Positions 14,724 to 21,202 of a DNA stretch of 21,202 nt are shown one piece after another. Position 1 is the first letter of the stretch; each line of letters begins with the position of its first letter. Both the position numbers and the translations under genes were made by a program. Below the pieces are notes generated by a model. It was given only the letters and a program-made list of their open reading frames with translations, ran no database searches and was not told the DNA's origin. The DNA is from a virus. Location: positions 1 to 21,202 of the IMG/VR virus record IMGVR_UViG_3300031753_000043, one strand, 5' to 3'.

Positions 14724-16647
14724 AGGCTTGCGCAAATGGAACCAAGACCAGGCGCGGAACAAGATCGGCGAGTTTGGCGCGGGCCATGTCGATACCCATC
14801 GCGGCGCGAAGCACGACAGCAAGTCGGAGCCATTGGAGCACAAGACGCAGGAGCGCGGGCTTACGCCGCGCCGGAATCAGAACACGAATGCGCTGCCGAA
14901 TCGGAGCAAAGGCGGCAAAGGAAAGCACGGCGGCCGTAGGCCAAAGAAGATCGACGACGGCGAGCTTGAGAAAACCACACCAGGAGCAGTTATGAAACTC
15001 TTTGCCCAAATTCGCAAGGTTGACGAGGAAAAGCGGCTTGTCTATGGCCGTGCCGTGCAGGAAGTCGTCGACCGCGTCGGAGAAATCTTCGATTACACGA
15101 CCTCCAAGCCGCACTTCGAAGCGTGGTCGAAATCCTTTGCCGAAGCCACCGATGGCAAATCGCAGGGCAATATCCGCGCCATGCATGGCAAGGTAAGCGC
15201 TGGAATCGTCAAGGAGATTCAATTCGATGACACGTCCAAAGCGATCGACATTGCCGCGCATATCAACGACGACCAGGAATGGCGTAAGGTGCTCGACGGC
15301 AACTATACCGGATTCTCTATTGGTGGGTCATATGTTGGTGAGCGGATCACCGAGAAGATCGACGATGGCAAAGGCGGGCACCAAGAGATCAAGCGCTACA
15401 CGGCGAATCCCTCCGAGATTTCCATCGTGGATAGTCCCTGTATACCAACTGCACGATTCTTCGAAGTCGTCAAAGCTGACGGCAAGATCGAAAAGGTAGA
15501 TTTCAAGCCGGCCGCGATCGAGGTCAAGGGTACGGATGCGCAGGTATCGGACTTTGGCGATGCACTGAATATGTCGGGATTCAGCTTGGGCGACGCGATC
15601 GACTTCGTGCGCGATGCGTCGATGCTGGACACGATTGAATCGCTTGAGAAGCGCGAATTCAGTAGCGACGAGCGCAAGTCGGCCGCCAAGCAGGGACAGG
15701 CATTGCCCGATGGCTCGTTCCCGATCAAGTCGGTCTCGGACCTGCACAATGCCGTGCGGGCTTACGGTCGAGCCAAGAACAAGGCGGCGGCCAAGGCGCA
15801 CATCATCAAGCGTGCCAAGGCTCTAGGCGCGATGGACGCCATCCCCGATGCATGGAAGAAGGATAATGGCGAGAAGATGGAGGATGGCACGATCAAGAAG
15901 GGGTTGTGGAATGTCAGCCGCTTTGCCGAGTGCCTGGAATGCCTGGCGCAGATCTGCGAATCCGCGCAGATGGATTTCGATGTCGAGGGCGACGATTCGC
16001 CCGTGCCGATGAAGCTGCGCAACGAGGTCGAAGACCTGATCGAGTGCTTCAAGGAAATGGCGGATGAGGAATCGGCCGAGATGCTGGAAGAATTGAAGGA
16101 AAAGGCTGGCGTCGGTGAAGACGACGAAATCGAGTCCGGCATCGAGCTTGCCTTCCATTTGGGATCGCTGACCAAGCGGCTCAATGATCCCGAGTTGCCT
16201 ATTGTCGAACTGGCGAAAATCGCCACCGAGTACGAAGAGCCGTTGACGACGGCCGTGCTCGCGGATATGCCGGGCCTCCGCAAGCGGATCATCGCCAAGG
16301 CTGGGGCTCGGCATTCCAAAGTCGATCAGGATCACCTGCAGATGGCCCACGATCACTTGGTCGGCATGGGTGCCGACTGCTATGGCGAGAAGGGACAGGC
16401 CAGCGGCGATCTGGTGAAGGCTGCCACGCAGACGCAGGAAGACCTGACGAATGCTCTCAAGCGCATTGCTGCACTGGAAGCCCAGCCTATGCCGCATGTC
16501 GTGACCCTGCGCGTGGCGAAGAAGGGCGAACCGGTCACGGAGCCTACCGACGAATTAACCAAGCTTGCCTATGCCGACTGCGTCAAGAATCCCGATGGCA
16601 CAGTTAATTGGGAAGCGACCAGACAGAAACTAGGCGCGGCTGCATAA
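14716..16647 (+). CDS. Prohead protease with basic N-terminal extension and C-terminal domains
   Basis: A 643-residue frame. Its protease core starts at the internal ATG 14992 (MKLFAQIRKVDEEKRLVYGR), which has AGGAG 5 bases upstream. Counting from there, His65 (RAMHG) and Ser144 (EISIVDSP) are the likely catalytic pair of an XkdF/U35-type prohead protease, with GNYTGFSIGG between them. Later, AKAHIIKRAKALGA resembles DUF6582, and the remainder is acidic helix and a C-terminal 'DELTKLAYADCVKNPDGTVN' segment that may act as scaffold. Codons 14716-14991 (a basic Gly/Lys-rich region) show the same third-position preference as the rest, so the long form is coding; two products are possible. It matures the head before packaging. 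Confidence 0.82.
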   Translation: MLRGLRKWNQDQARNKIGEFGAGHVDTHRGAKHDSKSEPLEHKTQERGLTPRRNQNTNALPNRSKGGKGKHGGRRPKKIDDGELEKTTPGAVMKLFAQIRKVDEEKRLVYGRAVQEVVDRVGEIFDYTTSKPHFEAWSKSFAEATDGKSQGNIRAMHGKVSAGIVKEIQFDDTSKAIDIAAHINDDQEWRKVLDGNYTGFSIGGSYVGERITEKIDDGKGGHQEIKRYTANPSEISIVDSPCIPTARFFEVVKADGKIEKVDFKPAAIEVKGTDAQVSDFGDALNMSGFSLGDAIDFVRDASMLDTIESLEKREFSSDERKSAAKQGQALPDGSFPIKSVSDLHNAVRAYGRAKNKAAAKAHIIKRAKALGAMDAIPDAWKKDNGEKMEDGTIKKGLWNVSRFAECLECLAQICESAQMDFDVEGDDSPVPMKLRNEVEDLIECFKEMADEESAEMLEELKEKAGVGEDDEIESGIELAFHLGSLTKRLNDPELPIVELAKIATEYEEPLTTAVLADMPGLRKRIIAKAGARHSKVDQDHLQMAHDHLVGMGADCYGEKGQASGDLVKAATQTQEDLTNALKRIAALEAQPMPHVVTLRVAKKGEPVTEPTDELTKLAYADCVKNPDGTVNWEATRQKLGAAA

Positions 16648-16699
16648 GCCGCATTCGATAACCTCAACCTAACGCAACAGAAGCATCAGGAGTTGCATT

Positions 16700-18283
16700 A
16701 TGGAAGTGACCAAAGAATTTCTCAACGAAGGCCTGCGCAAGAATTATCCGTGGGCCGGTAGTTCTGCCGCCTGGGATGGCGCCCCTAAGGGCGATCCCCT
16801 GGACGGCCTACGCGCCATGCGTCTTGCGCGTGCAAATCCGATCTCGCAAAACGAACTGATCGCCAAGGGCTTCACGCAAGCGACCTCGGCCATCAGCGGC
16901 CTCACGCAATACGACCTCGAGCAAGGCGCTCGACTGCTCTACCCGATCACGACCATCCTGCGCAATATGATTCCACGGCGCACCGGCGGGCTCGGTATTC
17001 AGGCGAACTGGCGCTCAGTGACGGCCGTCAACCCGTCGCGCATCTCCCCGGGATTGTCCGAAGGACACCGCGGTGGCGCAATGGCGCAAACCACGACCGA
17101 CAACTTGGCCAAGTTCTACACGCAAGGTCTGGACAACTTCGTGACCGAGCAGGCGTACTTGGCTGGCCTGACCTTCGAAGACCTGATGTCGCTCGCGCAA
17201 ACGACGACATTGCAAGGCCTGATGGAAGCCGAAGAACTGCTCGACATCGGCAGCAATAACAGCATCCTTTTGGGCACTGCCGCGACTCCTGTCGGCACGC
17301 CCGTAACGTCCGGCGGCTCGCTCGCCGACTCCTCAACCTACTCGCTGATCGTGGTCGCCCTGACCTACGACGGCATGATTCGCAGCACCGTGTCCGGCGG
17401 CGTCATGCTGCCCTACACGCGCACGAATCTGGATGGCACGACTGACAATATCCAGGGCTTCAGTGGCATCCAGAGCGCGGCATCCTCGGCCATCAACCTG
17501 TCGGGCGGCAGCGGAGCGGGTTCCATCACCGCGACGACCACGGCAGTGACGGGCGCATTCGGATATGCGTGGTATCTCAATTCGTCAGCATCGAGCCAGC
17601 GTCTTGTTGCGATCACCGGCTATCCGGCCGTGACGATCAAGGCACTTAACGCTTCGGGCCAGCTCGCAACGGCCCTGCCGACGACCGATACATCGACTAA
17701 CGCACTGCAATACAATGGTCTGCTGACCCAGATTCAGACTGCGGGCTCTGGCTCGTACTCGGTCGATCTGGCCGGCGCACCGCTGACGACCGCTGGCTCA
17801 GGGTCGGGCGGCCTGACCGAAATCAACACGGCGCTGCAATCGTTCTTCACGAACTACCGGTTGATCCCGACCGACATCATCATGTCGGGCACGGACCAGC
17901 GGGCAGCGGCCAACCTGATCCTGACCGGCAACACGAACCTTGCACCGTTCTTCATGGGCATGAACGCCGAAGAAGGGCTGATGGGTGCGACGACTTTCAA
18001 GCGCTACGTCAACCCGATTGGCTACGGCACGCCTGTGCTGGATGTGCACGCGCATCCGTTCATGCCGCCGGGCACGATCCTGTTCTACAGTCGCACCAAT
18101 CCTTACCCGCTGTCGAATGTGCCCAACCTCGTGCAGAAACTTCTGCGGCGTGATTACTGGTCTGTCGAATGGCCGGTTGTCACCATGCAACGCACGATGG
18201 GCGTGTACTTTGATGGGGTGCTACAGTGCTATTTTCCCCCGTCAATGGGGGTAATCACGGGTGTTCGCGCAGCAGGAACTTAG
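16700..18283 (+). CDS. Major capsid protein with Ig-like insertion
   Basis: A 527-residue protein preceded by CAGGAG. The N-terminal 190 residues (GLTQYDLEQGARLLYPITTI, IPRRTGGLGIQANWRSVTAV, LAKFYTQGLDNFVTEQAYLA) and the C-terminal part (TTFKRYVNPIGYGTPVLDVH, LLRRDYWSVEWPVVTMQRTM) follow the layout of HK97-fold capsid proteins. Residues about 195-330 (YSLIVVALTYDGM, then GAFGYAWYLNSSASS) look like an inserted Ig/fibronectin-type beta-sandwich, a surface decoration seen in several phage capsids. About 415-420 hexon/penton copies are typical of such heads. The gene follows the protease and precedes a terminator-like hairpin. Confidence 0.88.
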   Translation: MEVTKEFLNEGLRKNYPWAGSSAAWDGAPKGDPLDGLRAMRLARANPISQNELIAKGFTQATSAISGLTQYDLEQGARLLYPITTILRNMIPRRTGGLGIQANWRSVTAVNPSRISPGLSEGHRGGAMAQTTTDNLAKFYTQGLDNFVTEQAYLAGLTFEDLMSLAQTTTLQGLMEAEELLDIGSNNSILLGTAATPVGTPVTSGGSLADSSTYSLIVVALTYDGMIRSTVSGGVMLPYTRTNLDGTTDNIQGFSGIQSAASSAINLSGGSGAGSITATTTAVTGAFGYAWYLNSSASSQRLVAITGYPAVTIKALNASGQLATALPTTDTSTNALQYNGLLTQIQTAGSGSYSVDLAGAPLTTAGSGSGGLTEINTALQSFFTNYRLIPTDIIMSGTDQRAAANLILTGNTNLAPFFMGMNAEEGLMGATTFKRYVNPIGYGTPVLDVHAHPFMPPGTILFYSRTNPYPLSNVPNLVQKLLRRDYWSVEWPVVTMQRTMGVYFDGVLQCYFPPSMGVITGVRAAGT

Positions 18284-18299
18284 ATTCATTTTCAGACGA

Positions 18300-18363
18300 C
18301 CGGGGCGGTGCGGAGCGTGATCTATCTCCTAAACGCGCATTACTGTTGCCGTCCCGGATTTTT
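18300..18363 (+). terminator. Terminator-like stem with long loop after the capsid gene
   Basis: CCGGGGCGG (18300-18308) pairs with CCGTCCCGG (18349-18357), nine pairs including one G-T, and is followed by ATTTTT. The 40-base loop is long for a terminator, so a partial terminator or an RNA-processing site is also possible. The next gene starts 15 bases after the right arm. Confidence 0.5.
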
Positions 18364-18371
18364 GGAGTGAT

Positions 18372-18956
18372 ATGGCTTCACTGGACTTGACCACTCTGCC
18401 GAACGTGAAAGGGTGGCTCAACATCAGCAACACGAATAACGATGCCTTGTTGTCGCGGCTGATCTCGTCCGCGTCACAGTTCGCTGAGTCGTGGTGCTCG
18501 CGTCAGTTCAACGTTGCGACCTACACGGAGAATCGCAACGGACTGGGCGGAACGGTCATGATGCTGCTCAATCAGCCGATTACGGCAGTTACGTCGGTCA
18601 CGATCAACGGCATTATGATCCCGCCGCAGCCACCGTTTTCTGCCACGTTCACGTCGACTGGCGGCGTTCCGGGCGGCTATGTGTTCGACGATAAGCGCAT
18701 CATGCTCTACGGCTGGTCGTTCTGTCGTGGCTTCCAGAACGTGCAAATCGTCTACACGGCAGGCTTTGCGACCGCGCCCTATGACTTGGAGCAGGCCGTG
18801 ATCGATATTGTCGGGGAATGGTTCAAGTATCGGGACCGCATCGGCAAGGTGAGCGAAGGGATCGAGGGGCAGGCAATCATGTTCACGCAGGCCCAGGTTC
18901 CGCCGCGGGCGCTGGCAGTGTTGCAGACCTACAGGCAGGTAACGCCAATTTACTAG
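18372..18956 (+). CDS. Head-tail connector protein (HK97 gp6-like)
   Basis: A 194-residue protein preceded by TTGGAG. The N-terminus (LTTLPNVKGWLNISNTNNDA, then LLSRLISSASQFAESWCSRQ) and the C-terminal helix (LEQAVIDIVGEWFKYRDRIG) are characteristic of the gp6-like connector family, which forms the ring beneath the portal. The middle carries a beta region (VMMLLNQPITAVTSVTINGI) and FDDKRIMLY. Its place directly after the capsid gene and before the gp10-like gene supports a neck role. Confidence 0.88.
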   Translation: MASLDLTTLPNVKGWLNISNTNNDALLSRLISSASQFAESWCSRQFNVATYTENRNGLGGTVMMLLNQPITAVTSVTINGIMIPPQPPFSATFTSTGGVPGGYVFDDKRIMLYGWSFCRGFQNVQIVYTAGFATAPYDLEQAVIDIVGEWFKYRDRIGKVSEGIEGQAIMFTQAQVPPRALAVLQTYRQVTPIY

Positions 18957-18966
18957 GAGAACCGTC

Positions 18967-19179
18967 ATGATTGGAGGCGAAAGCTTGATTGCGCTACTGG
19001 TCTGGATCATCGTTATTGGCTGCATCTTCGGATTGCTCTGGTGGCTGATCGGCTTTATCGGATTGCCCGAGCCGTTCAATAAAGTGGCGCGGGTCGTGGT
19101 TGCCGTGGTCGCGGTACTCCTGCTGATCAATGTCCTGCTAGGCATTGCAGGCTCGCCCTTGGTGGTCTGGCATCGATGA
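18967..19179 (+). CDS. Small membrane protein, Thivi_2564-like
   Basis: A 70-residue protein with two hydrophobic helices (residues 8-32, WIIVIGCIFGLLWWLIGFIG; and 41-60, ARVVVAVVAVLLLINVLLGI) joined by LPEPFNKV. The 'WW.I......P.PFNKV.....V..VL.LI..LLG' pattern matches the Thivi_2564 family of small membrane proteins found between connector and tail-completion genes in proteobacterial phages; the family name is recalled, not searched. AGGAGA lies just before the ATG, and its stop overlaps the next start in ATGA. Its role in the virion or infected cell is unknown. Confidence 0.78.
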   Translation: MIGGESLIALLVWIIVIGCIFGLLWWLIGFIGLPEPFNKVARVVVAVVAVLLLINVLLGIAGSPLVVWHR

Positions 19180-19688
19180 TCACTGGCTACATCGTCGGCG
19201 ACCGTGAGTTGATTGCGAAGCTGCAGGCGGCTCCGCATGCCATGCTCGACCGGGTTGCGCAGACGGTCGATCAGCTTGGCGTCGGTCTGGCGCGGATCGT
19301 GACCCAGCAATACCTGTCGGGCCCGCGTCCGGCGCGGTTGGGTCGCGTCACCGGACGGCTGGTCACGTCGATCCCGCGCGGAGGATCGGATACCCGATCG
19401 CGCATGGAGAAGGAAGGCAGCAGGTTCACGGCCTACGTCGGCACGAATGTGCCCTACGGTATCGCGTGGGAGCAAGGCTTTGCCCGCAAGGTAGGGGCTG
19501 GCGCTCGCGGAGGGCCACGCACGCTGCAGGGGCAGGCCTTGGCGACGTATTTTGCTAGGCATCCGCCGGGGATCAAGCAGATACCGGCGCGGGCTTTCCT
19601 GGCCCCTGCGCTCGATCAGTATAAGCCGACGGTCATCGCCGAGCTGCAGAAGGCGGTTAGCGAAGGCGTGCAGGCCGCGCTGAAATGA
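19176..19688 (+). CDS. HK97 gp10-like neck/tail protein
   Basis: A 170-residue protein. The central segment (GRLVTSIPRGGSDTRSRMEK, then YVGTNVPYGIAWEQGF) and the C-terminal 'IPARAFLAPALDQYKPTVIA' follow the HK97 gp10/minor tail completion family: an N-terminal helix, 'YG..VE.G' strand and 'ARPFL.PA' motif. Such proteins bridge connector and tail. It overlaps both neighbours by four bases. Confidence 0.85.
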   Translation: MITGYIVGDRELIAKLQAAPHAMLDRVAQTVDQLGVGLARIVTQQYLSGPRPARLGRVTGRLVTSIPRGGSDTRSRMEKEGSRFTAYVGTNVPYGIAWEQGFARKVGAGARGGPRTLQGQALATYFARHPPGIKQIPARAFLAPALDQYKPTVIAELQKAVSEGVQAALK

Positions 19689-20152
19689 AGCCGCCGCGTG
19701 AGTCCGTCTATGCCGCTCTTGCCAACCTTGTTTTCACGAATCCTACCGTGGTGGCTACGTTCAAGACGACGGGGCGGTTCCTGCGCCATCACCAGCAATT
19801 GCCAGGTGGCGGGGCTGACATGCCCGCGATTTATCTCAACCAGTTCCCGGGCGAGACTCAGGAACGGCGCGGCAAGGGCATGGAGCCCAAGCGCACTTTG
19901 CGCTGCCATTTCGTCATGTACTTCAACGATTCGACGGCTACCGATCCGACTACGTTGCCCGCGACTGCCTGCAATATCGCGCTGGATGCGATCGATGATG
20001 CGATCAATATCGTCAACAACCCGAGCAACGTGCAGAACCTGGGCATTGCAGGGGTCGAGCACGTCTATATCGAGGGCGCGATATCGATTGCTGAAGGTCT
20101 GTTGCAAGAGGACAGCATTGTGCTAGTCCCGATAACCATTCTTCTGCCATGA
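19685..20152 (+). CDS. Tail terminator-like protein
   Basis: A 155-residue protein. It has an N-terminal helix (ESVYAALANLVFTNPTVVAT), an 'AIYLNQFPGETQERRGKGME' strand region with LRCHFVMYF, and a C-terminal 'GVEHVYIEGAISIAEGLLQE' followed by VLVPITILLP. This follows the layout of tail-completion or tail terminator proteins of siphoviruses, which cap the tail tube and join it to the head. Its place between gp10-like and major tail genes is the expected one. It overlaps both neighbours in ATGA. Confidence 0.8.
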   Translation: MKPPRESVYAALANLVFTNPTVVATFKTTGRFLRHHQQLPGGGADMPAIYLNQFPGETQERRGKGMEPKRTLRCHFVMYFNDSTATDPTTLPATACNIALDAIDDAINIVNNPSNVQNLGIAGVEHVYIEGAISIAEGLLQEDSIVLVPITILLP

Positions 20153-20340
20153 GCGAGCGTGATCCGGTCATCGGGCCGAAGATACCGATTCCAGGGGCGC
20201 CGGGTGCGGCCGTGTATGCCGCCCTGATGCGCCTCGCAATGTACTGCGGCGATGCAACCGTCACGATCCGCAAAGAACGGCTGCCCTCGGGCGGCTACGC
20301 CTATTTAATCGCCAACAACCACGACGCAAAACGGAGTTAG
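20149..20340 (+). CDS. Small conserved-position protein
   Basis: A 63-residue protein overlapping the previous stop in ATGA and ending 3 bases before the major tail gene. It starts MSERDPVIGPKIPIPGAPGA and ends with a YAYLIANNHDAKRS tail. No domain is recognised. It could be a small tail-assembly protein. Confidence 0.7.
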   Translation: MSERDPVIGPKIPIPGAPGAAVYAALMRLAMYCGDATVTIRKERLPSGGYAYLIANNHDAKRS

Positions 20341-20343
20341 CAA

Positions 20344-21180
20344 ATGGATACATTTGGAGCAGGTGCAATGTTCGCAATCCCGATCGCCAATGCGAGCGGT
20401 GTCTCGTATGCGACGCCGTCGCCGGTTCAGTTTGGCATCTTGCAGGACGTGACGATCGACGATTCGACGGAAATCAAGGAACTGTACGGGGCGAATACCT
20501 ACCCTGTCGATATCGGCCGCGGCAAGGGCAAGATCATGATCAAGGCCAAGTTTGCCTCGGTCAATGCGCTGCTCTACAACGCGACCTACTACGGGCAGAC
20601 CTTGGTCGCGGGTTACGACGCGCTCAAGAATGACTTGCTCGGCACGACCGTTCCGACCGGTGCTGGTGCGACCTCGGTCAATGTGGCGGCCCCGACTGCG
20701 GTTGGCGGCACGAGCGTTTATGCCCGCGACCTGGGCGTGCAGGCTGCTGATCCGTACGGCGGCGTCGGTGGTGTCGCGTTCACGCGCGTGGCAAGCTCGC
20801 CGACCTCGGGGCAGTATGTCCTGACTACAGGTGGTGCGGGTGCTACGGGAGCGACCTATCAGTTCTCGGGGCTGGACGTGGGCAAGACGGTGTATATCAA
20901 TTTCGAGTACACGAACGCCACGAACCCGTCCACGTCGCCTTCGATTGCGCAGACCATGACGGTCGTCAATCTGCCGATGGGCTCGGCCCCGACGTTTCAG
21001 GTCGAGTTTCAGGCATTGCGGCAGACGACGGGCGAGACGTGGTTCACGCGGTTCCCGAACTGTGTGGCGACCAAGCTCTCCCGCAATTTCAAGAATGATG
21101 ACTTCACCATTCCTGATTTCGAGATTCAGGCGTTTGCGGACACGACCGGCAATATTCAGTACCAGGGCTTCTACGTCTAG
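20344..21180 (+). CDS. Major tail (tube) protein
   Basis: A 278-residue beta-rich protein with typical tail-tube features: an N-terminal FGILQDVTIDDSTEIKELYG segment, PVDIGRGKGKIMIKAKFASV, and a C-terminal PDFEIQAFADTTGNIQYQGF. The segment at about 105-185 (AATSVNVAA-type strands, Gly/Thr-rich) may be an added surface domain. Length, composition and place directly downstream of the tail terminator-like gene support the call. An absence of sheath-like genes so far fits a siphovirus. Confidence 0.85.
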   Translation: MDTFGAGAMFAIPIANASGVSYATPSPVQFGILQDVTIDDSTEIKELYGANTYPVDIGRGKGKIMIKAKFASVNALLYNATYYGQTLVAGYDALKNDLLGTTVPTGAGATSVNVAAPTAVGGTSVYARDLGVQAADPYGGVGGVAFTRVASSPTSGQYVLTTGGAGATGATYQFSGLDVGKTVYINFEYTNATNPSTSPSIAQTMTVVNLPMGSAPTFQVEFQALRQTTGETWFTRFPNCVATKLSRNFKNDDFTIPDFEIQAFADTTGNIQYQGFYV

Positions 21181-21182
21181 CC

Positions 21183-21202
21183 ATGTCTGAGCTAAACGGA
21201 AA
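21183..21202 (+). CDS. Start of next gene, cut by window edge
   Basis: An ATG at 21183 (MSELNG...) follows the major tail gene stop by 2 bases. In siphoviruses this is the usual place of a tail assembly chaperone gene, but six codons cannot show that. Confidence 0.45.

Overview
The window is GC-rich and tightly packed, with many 4-base stop/start overlaps (ATGA, GTGA, TTGA). It carries an early region, a replication module, a terminase and a head-neck-tail module in the order typical of a tailed phage with a long non-contractile tail. It is best read as part of a siphovirus-like Caudoviricetes genome or prophage from a Gram-negative, probably proteobacterial, host. The host guess rests on the P22-type Cro, the YdaU-like replication protein, the terminase type and the Thivi_2564-like membrane protein. 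No integrase, lysis gene, tape-measure gene or host gene is visible, so the window cannot settle whether the phage is integrated.

Layout. Positions 1-1421 are a leftward early operon of five genes. Its last gene runs off the left edge as a protein with at least 16 x-Ser-Gln-Val tetrapeptide repeats, encoded by a perfect 12-bp tandem array. Positions 1429-1526 are a divergent control region: two promoters with the same geometry, three ACGG-N4-CCGT-type operators, and start codons placed where transcription should begin. A 59-residue Cro-like repressor follows at 1533. Positions 1702-4110 are a rightward operon with a PD-(D/E)XK-type nuclease, small overlapping genes and a Mom-like DNA-modifying acyltransferase. 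Positions 4091-5118 hold a promoter, a leader with two competing hairpins, a YdaU/DnaT-like replication protein carrying four 11-bp iterons inside its gene (candidate origin), and a zinc-ribbon protein. A DUF3800-like cargo gene at 5119-5895 precedes tandem promoters and a leader.

The morphogenesis operon from about 6106 encodes small and large terminase, three paralogous collagen-like proteins, portal, a large collagen/polyglycine fibre, a Mu gpF-like minor head protein fused to an AFQ-repeat N-terminus, two small genes, a prohead protease, the major capsid protein with an apparent Ig-like insertion, a head-tail connector, a small membrane protein, an HK97 gp10-like protein, a tail terminator-like protein, a small gene, the major tail protein and the first codons of the next gene.

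The most distinctive signals are: the twin leaderless promoters with matching operators; the 11-bp iterons that cannot be explained by protein coding; the SQV repeat array; a single base (2182) whose change would restore both a stop codon and a start codon at a broken gene junction; and collagen-like fibre genes sitting inside the head module.
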